Positions 42,262-54,029 of a DNA stretch of 64,000 nucleotides are shown in pieces (position 1 is the first letter of the stretch; every line of letters begins with the position of its first letter). The notes under the pieces were generated by a model. It was not told the origin of the DNA, ran no database searches, and worked only from the letters and a program-made list of their open reading frames with translations. The stretch covers positions 62,001 through 126,000 of the forward strand of contig JACKQL020000011.1 of assembly GCA_018296165.2 (NCBI GenBank), given 5' to 3'. This DNA is from Termitomyces sp. T153 (Eukaryota > Basidiomycota > Agaricomycetes > Agaricales > Lyophyllaceae). A program made the position numbers and the translations under genes.

Positions 42262-44035
42262 ATGCCGATGGATATGATGACCTTCATGTCCCAACTCAAT
42301 GACACTCTTGTCTCAGAGAATGGACCCAATCTCGCTTACCTTCTTCGACCTACAAGTCCCCATGGAAAAGATCTCGTCAAAGAGTTCAAGAATCCAGTGG
42401 TACATCTACATTCATTGTATCGACATGTCAACATGATCTCAGTTAACCTATTATGACCTAGCGTCCCATGTTCAGACCGTTTGAGGGAGCTATGCAAAGC
42501 CCTTGGGACGAAATTGCGATACAATATGCATTGACTTGCGGGCATATCGCGAAACGGAGACACGGGGAAGCGTTCAAAGAGCATTCACAACTGGTTTCGT
42601 AAGTCCGCCTGCCCGTCGATACCGTGTTGTATTCATATATCATGGAATGCAAGTCTTTTCCTCCGTTTCTTCACCGAAAACAGAGGCTGGACACTACCAG
42701 CTCTCTTTTCAATTCTCAGAGATCTTCGAGACCTTGCCTTCGATGTAATGCCGCGTTCTCCTCGTATCTTTGAAATTGTGTCTCATGTTGATGTAGGCAG
42801 ACCATCACGCCAAGTATAATGGTCAGAAGAGCGAATGTATGGAAGATGCCGTGCGAACTATTGCAAAGGCGTTTGGTAATTGCATGACAGATCGGTATCT
42901 ATGCCCTCATCAATGTTTTTGTCAAGTCCTCTCATCTTGTCTACACAAGGACGTCACCACCCGACCAGTCTCGAAAATGGGGAATCTACTATGTGGTTGG
43001 CCTTGTCCTCAAGTGCTACTTCCGGGCAAGTTCCTTTTCTGCGTAACTCTGGTCTGCATCCGTCGAATAGCCTTACAGGTGAAACGGATATCACTATCAA
43101 AGAATATCTTGCGTGCACTCGACGCAAATACTGACATACCTGCTCTATCCCTTTATCCGCGGTCTCACCAAGTATGTTATTCGTATCGATTCAGCTTTCG
43201 TACGACGTTCCTTTACTCATGCCTGACAAGGTCACATACCGGTATTACCTGGGCATGTTGAGTTTTCTTAATGAAGACTATGCCAAGGTTATTGCTCCTT
43301 CATGTCGCCTAGAACACGACTTTGACACGCTAATTTCACCAGTCTGAGCAAGAACTGACTCTTGCGTTTTACAATTGTCACATAAATGCCCAAAATAATC
43401 AACAGTGAGCAACAAACCTGTGTGTCCCGTGTTCATCTCAATATTCCTTTGTAGGCGTATTCTGACCTATCTCATTCCCCTTCGAATATTAAAGGGTCAT
43501 CTCCCATCAACAGAACTTTTGCAACGCTTCCCAATCCTCAACGAGCTCTATACGCCTTTCACCGCCGCCATCCGCGTTGGTGATGTCGCGGGTTATGACA
43601 GAGCGCTCGACCAATTAGAGCGCCAGCTCGTTGATCTAAACGTCTGGCTGACCCTGGAAAAAGCAAGAGAACTCTGTGTCCGAGGTCTCTTCCGCCGAGT
43701 GTAAGTCTTCCCCTTTTCAACCTTTCTTCAAGTGAAACGTCGTATAATTGACTTATTCGCATAACTCCTTGCTCGTCCCCGCTGTGCCTGATTTATAAAA
43801 TAGATGGGTTGCGACGGAAAAGAGCACGCGGATCCCTGTATCAATGTTCAGATCGTCCCTCACGGTCTCTGGCATCGAGGCCTCGCAAGACGAAGCTGAG
43901 TGTCTTGTGGCGAATATGATTTATAAGGGTTTAATGCGTGGGTATATCAGTCATGAGAAGCAGATGGTGGTTTTGGCGCAGACGAATGCGTTTCCGCGGC
44001 TTGCGGATCGTCAGCAGCCTTTTTCGATAATATAG
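42262..44035 (+). CDS. PCI-domain protein of the CSN12/PCID2 (Thp1-like) family
   Basis: About eight exons. The product starts MPMDMMTFMSQLND and continues RPTSPHGKDLVKEF, RPMFRPFEGAM, SPWDEIAIQYALTC, QSRKWGIYYVVGLVLKCYF, RISLSKNILRALDANTD and TYRYYLGMLSFLNEDYAK. Then comes SEQELTLAFYNCH, RILTYLIPLRILKGHLP, and the winged-helix half ECLVANMIYKGLMRGYISH, ending RLADRQQPFSII. The TPR-like helical region followed by a winged helix is a PCI domain. Members act in the COP9-signalosome-associated Csn12 complex or, in the case of Thp1/PCID2, in TREX-2 mRNA export. The GYISH and PFP-like ending favour this subfamily, but deciding between Csn12 and Thp1 needs a tree. It is convergent with KEX1, 209 bp apart. 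Confidence 0.85.
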
Positions 44036-44244
44036 GTATTATCTAATTTGGTGAAAATCATCGTCTATTACTTGTCAAAGTGAGGCATTGAAACCTCCGT
44101 CTTCAATCCAGAACCTGCGGCCAACGACTTGATGAAAGCAGATCGCACGTCTGAAAATTGAGGATGCTTTATCTCTCAGAGTATTCACAAAATACCGGAT
44201 TTAACCTATGCATTACACGATACCCATATAAAATTAATACACAT

Positions 44245-46766
44245 TTAATCTCTCTGCATATGCATTCTATCATCTTCCGCGTCGCTATCACCCACATCGA
44301 AAATCGGAGGCTCATGCACTTCTCGCTCAATCGCACGCTCCTTGCCCTTGCCCTTGCATCTACCCTGCCAGCTGATACCATCACCATCAGAGAACTGACT
44401 CCGAGCCTCTTCTGCAGCTGCTGCATCGTCTACTTCATCTTCCATGCGCCGGCTTGCATTCAATGGAATACTTTCTTCCTCGTTGCCAGCGAGTTTCACA
44501 GTACGCGGCCGTCGGAAACGACACCATACAAATGTGCCAATACCCGCGAAGATGAGGATGAGGACCAGTGCAGCAGAACCCGCGTTGTAGTATGCTACCA
44601 CGATAATGAGAGATTGTAGAGACAATATTGAAACCAACATGCCTTCCCACATAGCCTTGTCTTGCTCTGGTGTCTTTCCAGATACAGGAGGCGTACTGGG
44701 CTTGGCCTCTTCCTCGCCGACGAAGACGGGCTTTTTGACATTGCCAAGGCTGCTAGGAATTTTAGCGGAACCCTCGAAGATGGAGGAGAAGTTAAAGTCC
44801 ATAAAGCGGAGGATCATATCATGCGTGACGTGAGGGAGGTCGTAGGGTGCCATATGGGATGCATTGAAGATCTGAAAGACACACAGTCACTAAAGGTCTG
44901 CGCACGAAGTGTGCATGGTCACCTTTGCGTATGTAAGGTTCCGTGAGGTCACCCATGTACCTGCGGGCGTGGCATTTACGCTCCAAGATTGGGTTTGCAC
45001 AGTCTGAAAGATCAACATGAGCCCGTGTACACCGAGAAAAAGAAGAAAGACGCAGAAACGCACTCCCAAACCAGTAGCACCATTCCAGGTCATCTCTTTG
45101 ATCATGGACTCTAACCCTACATAGTTGCAAATAAGATCTTGATCACCCGCAAAGATGAGCACTGGTATTTTGGCGAGCACCCGGGGGATAACGGTGACAG
45201 ACGCATTCTCAGTCAACTCCCGAAATGCCGTGTGAATCCCACTGCGGCATTCTATCCAGGAACCAGGGTGAGCATCTGCATGAAGAGCCTTGACGACATC
45301 TTTGCGCTGTTCCTCGTTCAGTATCAGGAGTAGAGAGGAGAAGAGATCGTGCATACGCCGAGGAAGGTGGTGATATTATGGATGTCAGGAGGCCAATTCA
45401 TACCACAGTCAGGTTTTGTGTCGAAGAATCGGACATCGTAGATGTTGAGGCACATGTCCTTGTCATCCACCCTGGAATTGGTATGAACTTCTGGAAGACT
45501 AGAAAGGGAAAAACCACTCACTCCTTCTCCTGACTCTTCACAACGTCTAATAGAATGCTTTCGCAACCCTTGACTTGCATCGGTTCCCGATCTTTTATGT
45601 TGTCTAATTCAGCCATGCATTTATCTGTTACTTTTTTTGCCTCTTTCCAAGCCTGTTGAAAGTCTGGTTAGCAACAAAGCTTTACCTAGGAAGGACAAGT
45701 TGCGACGAACGTCGGAGTTTTCTTCGACGAGCCCAACCTTGACTGAAAAGTCTAGGTACGATGGGTATTGTCGTCTTGGGTCGATCCATCCATTCCCAAT
45801 AGCAACACCATGGATCGGAAAGGAAGAATTCAACATTGCATCAGCTATGAGTTAAGTTAGCGCAGAAAGTAGAAGACGGGGACCCTCACGATGAACCTAC
45901 CAAATACTGGGATCCACTGCCCAGCAAAGCTTTCGCCGCCCAAATAAGTCTAAAGAGAGAGGTCAAAAAGTAAAGCCCGCTAGTTGACGCGACTCACGTC
46001 GACATCTTTGTACTCAGGGAACACCTGATAGAAATTGCGCAGGAACTCCAAAAACTGAGTCGACGCCTGTATGCATGTTAGAAGCAGTGTCAAGAGAACA
46101 AACTTCTAAACATACTTCTGCCAGAGTATGAACATAACGATCTGTACTTGTGTACGAGAAACCTGTTCCTGCAGGCTGATCGACTGCAATATAGTTGAAT
46201 TATATAGATATAGATGAGATAAAGAGGAGAGGCGTACCATAAACCATCGTCATATATTCTTCCCAGCCACCTTCAGTCACTTTAAAGCTATCCTTCCCGT
46301 CCATCCTCCACGGTCCAACCTCCATCATCAAGCCGTCAAAGGACGAACATCCAGGACCGCCCTTGAAGGTTGGACATGTTAACGCGATAGCTCGGGATGA
46401 CGAATGAATAAACGTACATTGAACCAAAACATAAGTCTCCGTTTGTCCGCTATACGTCGATTTTTGATCATAACGAAGTACAAATGGGAGATGACATCTG
46501 TGCTTTTTGCCTGAGCAGCATTAGGGTCTGCGACAAGGTGACCAGCAAATATTTGCAGAGGGTTGTTCGGGTCTTGTGTGATGCCCGGTATAGATGGGAC
46601 GTAAAAAGAGGAAGCAGAAGGAACTACATACAGGTGTTAATCAGGAACGTGTCTAATCTACATTTTCGCGGCGAAATTTACCATCTCGAGTGGCGGATAA
46701 TGTATATGGAATCGTATGAAGGATGCCTATTATTCCGCATAGAATGCGGAAGTAGAACCTAGACAT
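44245..46766 (-). CDS. KEX1: Pheromone-processing serine carboxypeptidase KEX1
   Basis: A multi-exon minus-strand gene; the first exon (46766 to about 46683) encodes a signal peptide ([16 protein letters not shown]). The mature protein has [34 protein letters not shown] (oxyanion-hole region) and the nucleophile motif [10 protein letters not shown]. The catalytic Asp lies in [13 protein letters not shown] and the His in the [10 protein letters not shown] region near 44840. Near the C-terminus is one transmembrane segment ([17 protein letters not shown]), then an acidic cytosolic tail ending DDRMHMQRD. This is the type I Golgi membrane layout of KEX1, which trims C-terminal Lys/Arg from pheromone precursors and other secreted peptides after Kex2 cleavage. 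All three catalytic residues are present. It is divergent from the thioredoxin-fold gene at 47004. Confidence 0.92.
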
Positions 46767-47003
46767 TTGAATGAAAGTATCGCCGTCAGGGCCGGTGACG
46801 ACGTGGCAATATCTTAGCGAGAAACAGGGCTCCACGCTCGCGAGTGTCGAGTAATTGAGCGGAAAGCACTAAGCTTGAGGGCGTGGAGTTGCCAGCAACA
46901 AAGTCAATGGTGGTGGCGGTTGGTGAGATGGGGGTGCATAGCCGCGATCACAGCGCGTTGGCTGTCGACCGCGCGAACAAACCTCCTGCGTGCTAACGTC
47001 ATC
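46767..47003. promoter_or_regulatory. Divergent promoter between KEX1 and the thioredoxin-fold gene
   Basis: 237 bp lie between two outward-facing start codons, both encoding signal-peptide proteins of the secretory route. Sharing of a promoter is inferred. A CCAAT-like word was not seen. Confidence 0.45.
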
Positions 47004-48183
47004 ATGAAGTTCTCTGCGCTGTCCTTAGGCCTCTGTGCTTTCGCCACCGCGTCTGTAAAAGCGCAGTACTTTTCCGCGGGATGGACGCCTGGTCAACCTG
47101 AGCCCACGCCTGCAAATAATGGCATACCCCAGGAACTGGGTCACAAAGTTGCGCCGCAAGGTTCTGCCACTAGCATCTCCAATCTATTTGACATCACCAC
47201 ACTCCTTTCGTCGTCCCTATCAGTGTCTCTATTCTCAAAGCTTGGTATTAACATCACGGAACGTTTGGAGTCTGCTCTTGAGAAGACCAAGGTCTGGGAC
47301 AAACGCGTCTCTCTCATCACAGACGATAACTACCATGATTTGATTGTCAACGAGCCTCTAACTCCACAAGAGGAACAAGATAGAACATGGATTATTGTCA
47401 TGTAAGCTCGCGTCTTCTTGAACCGTGTCACGAATTATTCTGAGAATTTTTTTTTCATAGTTCAGTTACTTCTGGCAGACAGGACGGCATGTCTCTCTTC
47501 GTTGACACGATTTTTGATGAAGCTTTCAATGAGACGGTTGTCGCTGGTGACCTCCCAAATGTCCGGTGGGGACGTATTGACTATCTTAACGTCACCAGTG
47601 TCACTACCAAGTGGTGCGTTTGGCAGTACGTAGTATTTCTCATCTTCTTTCAAGCTTCAATCGCCTAATGTGCATCTTAGTGCGCCTTATCTCGTTGTCT
47701 TGAAAGATCGCGGCCGCACCCTCCGCTTCTACCGACCTGGAAACTTGAGACTCAGGGCAGACGCCCTGCGCAGTTTCCTCCAGAACGAAGAATGGATGCT
47801 TACAACACCCTGGTCTTCGGTATGGGCCCCAGGTGGAGACCGGTATTTTACTTTTCTTTTCCAGCAACGTTTTCCCTGCTTACACGACCTTTAGCGAGTG
47901 GATCCTGGACTACCTTGCGCTTATCATGACCAAAATCTACAACGTTGTCATCCTGTTCCCGCGTTGGCTCTTGTTTATTATTTCAGGAAGTATTGCGTCT
48001 GTGGTCATTAACTTCCTTCATAAACCTCCACCCACTCCTGCGGCTTCGACACAAAGACATAATCAGACAACCCCGGCTGCAGTGACCTCAGTGCAGCCCT
48101 CCGCTGATGCTATAGCCAATTCTACTGCTAACTCTTCGTCCACAAACCCTACCAAGCGCAAGAAGGTCAAAGGGAAGAATTAA
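47004..48183 (+). CDS. Secretory-pathway thioredoxin-fold membrane protein
   Basis: Starts MKFSALSLGLCAFATASVKA, a clear signal peptide with likely cleavage after VKA. The luminal part has DDNYHDLIVNEPLT, an intron, then a beta-alpha unit (GRQDGMSLFVDTIFDEAFNE) and a strand DYLNVTSVTTKWCVW. Another intron leads to a strand pair (APYLVVLKDRGRTLRFYRP), which looks like a thioredoxin fold lacking the CxxC active site. One transmembrane helix (ILFPRWLLFIISGSIASV) is followed by a Pro/Ser/Thr-rich tail with the lysine-rich end KRKKVKGKN. The family is seen in agaricomycetes as an uncharacterised thioredoxin-like protein; I cannot give a function. The join near 47810-47870 is ambiguous: either a 52-nt intron starting GTCTTCGG, or a frameshift in the T-rich run, is needed to reach the last exon. 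Confidence 0.65.
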
Positions 48184-48469
48184 TCGAGGAACTAATCTAA
48201 TAATTTTTGGGATGGAGTTGTATATACTAAATTTATTATGAGACTGACTTTCTTGGTGACGGAAATATACGCGTACACTATATTGAATGCTGACGTCGTT
48301 GCGATTTCAGTAACTGCATCGGTTGAAATGAAAAGCGTTTGATTATTGTTTGGGCCAGATCATGATGAAGTCGTGACCCAATCCGGCAAACTCCGGTTGA
48401 TTTCTGTTCACGCGTTCACATCGACCAGGTGCTGTCTTTCAATCCCGTCTTCACTTGAGACGCGTATGG

Positions 48470-51309
48470 ATGGCTGATAGCTCAAGAAAAGTTACTTCTG
48501 ATCCTGATCATTCTTATCTAGTCAAAAGTGTCTACCAAACCACGTGGAATGACTTTTATGATTGGGAACAGGCTTACTGTCTTCAAACTCTGCGTTCTTT
48601 AGCTCGAGTTCCGCCTCAAGACGCGTCTTATCCCGGAAAAAAAAATCTTAATGGCGTAGACACATGCTCAAGATCTCTTGCTCTCCGGAGATCCCAAGTC
48701 TCCGACTACGAATACGAGATTTTCACCGTAATTGATTATCCAGTCAATGGTGAAGCAGAAACCGCGGCACTTCCGGTTGTCACCGTGAAAGGCACGCGTC
48801 CTTTTGAGCCCTGCGCTCCATACGAGATATGTACGCCCGTGAACAGGAATATATCGGTCGGGGATGATTCACATTACATGCCGTTTATACCACTTATCGA
48901 CGACCCGACATTTAATGCCTTACGACACGCAGAAGATTATAATTATTTTCAGTGGCAAATGCCTCACCGTGATCCTGATTGTAAGCCTCAGCCCGACCCA
49001 TAAGCTAATTATTCTTATTTTTTCATTTGTCTTATGGAGTGGAAGCTATTGTGACGGAAGCGGTGTATAACCTACATCGCAAGCATCAGTTATCATTTCA
49101 GGCGATAGATGAAACTGAAATCCTCCCTTTTCCCTCTCAATCTCCGGCCCTCCCTCGGTAGACTAGTCATCTTATCTTCATGATCATGTCTGATATCTAG
49201 CTCTAGCGACTTCCCCAAGTGGCTTGCGATGCATTCACCGCTTCCACATCTGTCGTCCCATGCCAATTCATCAGGTCCTGAACGGTTAGCAAGCCTCGCG
49301 AGCAATTTTTGTAGTAACATGAACTGCCTCACTGGTTTTTGTACTGTCCACAGTAAGCTTCACGTCAAACTCGCCGTCTCCATACACCGTTCGAAGACGA
49401 ATCAATAGTGGCAGACATGCCAATGCCAGAATCGGTTCGACCCACTATACCCAGCAATGATTTAGTGTATACCGTGCTCCAGCCATGTGGATCGGATTGT
49501 TTTTTACTCAAAAATGTATCATATTCTGTAAGCCCTCCTCTACCTTCATCTGTTCTCCTCTTACGCGCTTAAAGGTTCCTCCTTGGAGTGACGAAGATGT
49601 TGAGGCCCTAACCACGGTTTTGTCACTTTCACCTGACCTTTCACCATGTCACCTTGCCATTATTTGTCGGAAACCATGCTTCGAGGTATGTCATCCTTGT
49701 TGAGATTGAGCGATTTCCTTCAACGTAATTAGGTGTACAAACGCCGAAGACGCTTATTCCCCGATTCACTATTTAGCAAGGCTCACAAGCCAACCGAAAA
49801 GAATTTCAAACGCTCTACCCGACGCCTAAAATTTGACGGTAAGATATTCCTGAGTTTTTTTTTGGGTTTCGACCGCAATCCCTTTCTAGATCACATCCCG
49901 ACAATTTTTACGCCGTACGTGCAATCTACTTCGGTTTATCTCAAAAATCTGGAATTCAATCGCTATCATTCCAGGAATCCGCCTTGCTCGCATTCCGGAC
50001 CTTGTGATGCTAGTTCTGGCTGCCCGTGTTTTAAAAACAATGCACATTGCGAAAGAAGTTGTCGTTGTGACCGGAAATGTGAGCCTGAGTAGACCGCCGG
50101 CATCCATGAAACCTCTGAGATTCGTAGGTCCCCGACGGTGGCATGGCTGTACTTGCTCAAAAGCAAAACAAGAGAAGATCTGTCGAACCACACGATGTTC
50201 TTGTTTCCGCGCACGAAGAGAGTGTGACCCGGAGCTCTGCACAAAGTGTGAAGCAAGGTGCGGTTTCCTTTTTGTCTGGAAACTAGCGCTTTCAACTCAC
50301 ATTTCACCTGTGTTCAAGAGGTGATGCTTCTGAAAATTACTGTTTTTATCTTCTCACTAACTGCGTCATCATTTGGGGATGAAAGACTTTGAGAGCGATA
50401 TCTGCAAAAATATCTCCATACAGCGAAGTGATCGTAAAGTGTGTGCCTATTATTCAGTGTTGTTGACATGACATTCATTATGTGGCATTCGAATTCAAGC
50501 GGACGCAAGTCCGACAGAGCAAATGGGGCTTAGGCCTGTACATTGATGAGGAAGCTCAGGAAGATGACTTCATCCTTGGTCTGATATCTTTCTTCCACGT
50601 TTGCGCGTATTATAAATCAATTTTCCCACAGAATATACAGGCGAAATTGTATACGAGATAACATCACTCTGTCGAGAGTAAGTATTGGTCAGTGTCTTTC
50701 AACGATCCGGCTTGAAGGCTTACAGAATGCAAGTTTTGTATCGAGACATCGCAAACGGTGCTACCTCTATACACTCAATCCGACTCACACAATCGATAGT
50801 ACAAAGGCTGGGAATGAGTCTCGGTTCATTAATCATGATTCCAACCCCAACTGCTATGGGAAAAGTACGTAACGTCCGGATTATTCGTTGCTACCTAAAT
50901 CTCACGAAGTTCTTGCCTTCAAACTTATAGTCAAATTAGTGAACGGTGAACATCGCATTGGTATTTTTGCCTGTAAGTTGCCATTCTCATTTTCCATTCT
51001 CTCTGTTGTTTTACTTCCTTCCGACTTACCCTCTTTCTTTTTCCGAGAATTTGCAATGCTGACTTTACACTGTACGCTTTGGGTATCTATTTAGGCTGTC
51101 ATATTCTTCCTGGAACTGAACTTTCCCTCGACTACGGTGACTCATTTTTCGAAGATGGTGCAGATGCAGCAGCCGATAATACCAGCCGTCGTTCTATGAC
51201 CCCACCAGATTTCGCCTCAGATCAGGTCATTTTGAGTCTTGATCAGCATTCCTCAGACGCGACCTATGCTGATAGTGAATCGGGAACACCGATTTCTGAT
51301 AGAGAGTAA
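48470..51309 (+). CDS. E(z)/EZH2-like histone H3K27 methyltransferase
   Basis: A multi-exon gene with start MADSSRKVTSDPDHSYL. The N-terminal part carries the E(z) signature MPFIPLIDDPTFNALRHAED and a Cys-rich pre-CXC segment (FCSNMNCLTGFCTVH). Then comes PWSDEDVEALTT, the two CXC repeats (NPPCSHSGPCDASSGCPCF... and RRWHGCTCSKAKQEKICRTT), and the SET domain: RQSKWGLGLYIDEEAQEDDF, YTGEIVYE, and RFINHDSNPNCYGK with the Asn-His of the cofactor/active site. It continues NGEHRIGIFA and ELSLDYGDSFF with the catalytic Tyr, followed by a roughly 60-residue acidic tail ending SGTPISDRE. This is the catalytic subunit of Polycomb repressive complex 2, which silences chromatin. Domain order and spacing favour EZH2 over other SET proteins. 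Some introns around 49330-49480 and 50260-50500 are approximate. Confidence 0.9.
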
Positions 51310-52406
51310 ATATTGGTTTATGAGACCCCATCGTACCTCGTCTTGTACAGATGATCCATGCGAAGGCGTGTCTTGACGATTAGCTTTGAATTAGTCACCG
51401 CGACCAGTAGGAGGGGCTCACTTGCAGTCGTTCGGATTATAGACTATGTACCGGCGGGTGCCGACGTCGTACAAATGTGGCATTGAGGGACAACCTGTTC
51501 AAGACATACTGTAGACTTGATGTACGGAGTAGACCGTGTGGCACCTAACGTGGGTTTAACTGTAACTAGTAATTGAATCAACGAGTCGGAAGTTTTGACA
51601 TTACTTTACAACTGAATATCGGTGTTAACCATGCGCTTTGAGGAATTTCCTTAACACCAGGCTGTCCGCAGTTGAAGCGCTGAAGCTGATCTTCAACAAG
51701 AAAATGTAAGTATCAAACTAGACTGGCCCAAAACTGGCCTCCGAGGCGGGGGACTGCTTTTCTGTAGTATACTTTCGACTCCTGTTCAAAAATTCGTCAT
51801 CCAATACCAAGAATGGATCCTCTCAGGCTTCTGAGTTCGCTCTGCTTTCAAGTAGGTCTATCGTGGCGTATTCTTATTGATGCGGCCATAGCTGCCTTTT
51901 TGTAGCGTAGATAGATATCATCATATACAGTAACAATTGTAACCTTGTAACGTAGTCACAACTCAAGGCGGCTCAGAGTCGGATGCTGTGCTTTATTGAA
52001 TCAAGTCGGGGGCACTTGTTGGACGGTTTTCTACGGTAAGGTATATGTATTGTTAAGGAACAACCTAAGCGTTGGTAGACCTTTTATCTGTCTAAAATAA
52101 CTTAACGGGATATAAACGGAGTAGAATCAAGCTCGAGTCAAGTCCAGTAATAGGTGATCCACTGACTGCTCCTGTCTAAAAGGTCCGGGTCAGGAGATCT
52201 GATTGTTCGTCCGAAGACTGATAGAGAACAAGGTTAGGGCTACAATGCTATTAGGTCAAGGAAAGACTAATCCAAATACAAAAATGAGGCCTAGGAGGGT
52301 CATCCCGGAACGAGCGGACGGCGTATGGGTATGGGTTTAAGGCAGAGGTGTCTGGATACTGGTCAGGACCAGCTTCTCCTCGACTCGAATTACTTGATTA
52401 GCAATA
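51310..52406. other. Intergenic region
   Basis: About 1.1 kb between a plus-strand gene and a minus-strand gene pointing toward it, so it carries two 3' ends. No exon or structured repeat was recognised. CpG content is normal, so it is not part of the decayed repeat class. Confidence 0.45.
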
Positions 52407-54008
52407 TTATGGATCCTCCTCTTGTGAGGGCCACGGCAGCGGGGGTGAATCCACGCTGTTGGTAGCAGTAGTACCGTCAACAGGAGAAGGGGTAGAAGTA
52501 GATAGTGCGGTAGTAGGATCGACAGAATCGGGTGGAATGGAGAGTGAAGGAAGAGAGGAAGGCAGAGATGCAATTGCTAAAACATGAACAAGGTCCCTGC
52601 GTCGCTCCGGGGATAAAGCACATACGAGTCTAGTTACATGTGCCACGATCTGAGCTTCGGATCTGTCTGAAGTGATTGCAATGTCATAATTAGGTGCAAG
52701 ATTTGTCATCCGAGAGGGTTGAATGGCAGTAAGAGTTTTCAAAAGTTCCATACGGCGTTCCCAAGGAAGATAAGCCAAACTTTTCAGAGCATGCAATTTG
52801 ATGAAGTCCTGTTTAGCTTGTTCTGCTTTCCGGAAGCCTTCGATCATTCTCATAGCTGAGATTACGACGCCACCACTGGCGAGGATCGCGATTACAATGT
52901 GCAGGACGTCGCGGATGATGGTATCAGATGAGTTTTCAGAAATGACGTATCCACCAAGATCTTCAGAACGACGATCGGCATTGCGTTGTTCACCATGAGA
53001 CTGGGCTTTCAGTGTGCACGCAGGACTTTCAGAGAAGTAAACGGTGACAACAGTAGGTTCCTCGTTCGTTTCAGAAGTTTGTGGCGGGCGAGCGAAGCGA
53101 ATCGGGTGTCTACTAGTAGGCGGGGAGTCTTGTTCAGCGGTTTTGAACGGAAGTAGAGGCGGATGAGGTAGCCCGGAAACCAAGGAAGACAGCTCAAGAG
53201 ACGGAACAACAGCGTCGAGCGATCGGAGAACATCTCCGAACCTATGGAAGGGCGTGACATGAGAACGGAAGACAATATGCATACCGATATCTATAAGCGC
53301 CATAGCATCGGCAGTATCGATAGTCGTGTCCAGATCAAAATAGGATACAGCGGCCCTAAGCCCAAGAGAGATAAGAGCAGACGCGTCCGTGTGCGCAAGC
53401 GTGTATTTGATTCCCCATCTGAGATCTGTAAGGCTTGGCAGTTGAGTGGGCAAGTGAATATCAAGAACGTCCGTATTCTCAGCGCTAGGTGAGGCGGGAA
53501 GTCGAGGATAAGACTCTTTCATATAGGCGCTTGTGGCAACATCGAAAGTAATCTGTTTGCACGTGCCTGCGTCAAGTAGTTGAAGCTGGTAACCGGGGGT
53601 GAGGGAACGGACTGCCGCGCGAAAGACGATGTTTCCGATAGTGCCGTAATCGAGGGTCAAGAGGTATTTTCCTACTTGGCGGGCAGCACTCTGAAGGAAG
53701 GAGACCGTAATTTCGCGGGCATTGGCATAGTTGGCGGAGATGGTGAGGCGATCGCTGTATAGGCGTTTTCGAAAGACCGGGCTATCTGAGTCGGGAGCGG
53801 CGTGTCTTTGAAGATCACTATATGCAGCGCGGGTGGAGTAGGAGGTTACGGTACGGTATTGTATCGAGGAAGTGGGAAAGGCGGTTGGGACTGGTGTTGG
53901 AGTGATGGTGGCGGAGACAGAATGGGTTGCGATAGGCGGAGTGGGAACGCTAGACGCAGAGGCGACAGCAAAAAGGTAAGGTAAGATTGTACAGAAGAGT
54001 AAACGCAT
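52407..54008 (-). CDS. Intronless single-pass membrane protein of unknown function
   Basis: One uninterrupted frame of 533 residues, unusual here because nearly every other host gene has introns about every 200 nt. Residues 1-19 form a signal peptide (LLFCTILPYLFAVASA). A Ser/Thr/Pro-rich linker follows, then an approximately 200-residue soluble part (ITVSFLQSAARQVGKYLL, DLRWGIKYTLAHTD). There is a probable transmembrane helix at about 364-388 (VLHIVIAILASGGVVISAM), then a basic/helical cytosolic region (KLHALKSLAYLPWERRMEL) and a Ser/Pro-rich end. I recognise no family. Codon usage looks host-like. The start lies 21 bp from the divergent gag-like ORF, so the two may be functionally or evolutionarily linked. 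Confidence 0.6.
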   Translation of the reverse strand: MRLLFCTILPYLFAVASASSVPTPPIATHSVSATITPTPVPTAFPTSSIQYRTVTSYSTRAAYSDLQRHAAPDSDSPVFRKRLYSDRLTISANYANAREITVSFLQSAARQVGKYLLTLDYGTIGNIVFRAAVRSLTPGYQLQLLDAGTCKQITFDVATSAYMKESYPRLPASPSAENTDVLDIHLPTQLPSLTDLRWGIKYTLAHTDASALISLGLRAAVSYFDLDTTIDTADAMALIDIGMHIVFRSHVTPFHRFGDVLRSLDAVVPSLELSSLVSGLPHPPLLPFKTAEQDSPPTSRHPIRFARPPQTSETNEEPTVVTVYFSESPACTLKAQSHGEQRNADRRSEDLGGYVISENSSDTIIRDVLHIVIAILASGGVVISAMRMIEGFRKAEQAKQDFIKLHALKSLAYLPWERRMELLKTLTAIQPSRMTNLAPNYDIAITSDRSEAQIVAHVTRLVCALSPERRRDLVHVLAIASLPSSLPSLSIPPDSVDPTTALSTSTPSPVDGTTATNSVDSPPLPWPSQEEDP

Positions 54009-54029
54009 TATTCACAATAGCGGGATGCT

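Noticed and set aside
44158..44619. 153-codon plus-strand frame at the KEX1 3' end
   Set aside because: It is antisense to the KEX1 transmembrane and tail exon, which is strongly supported.
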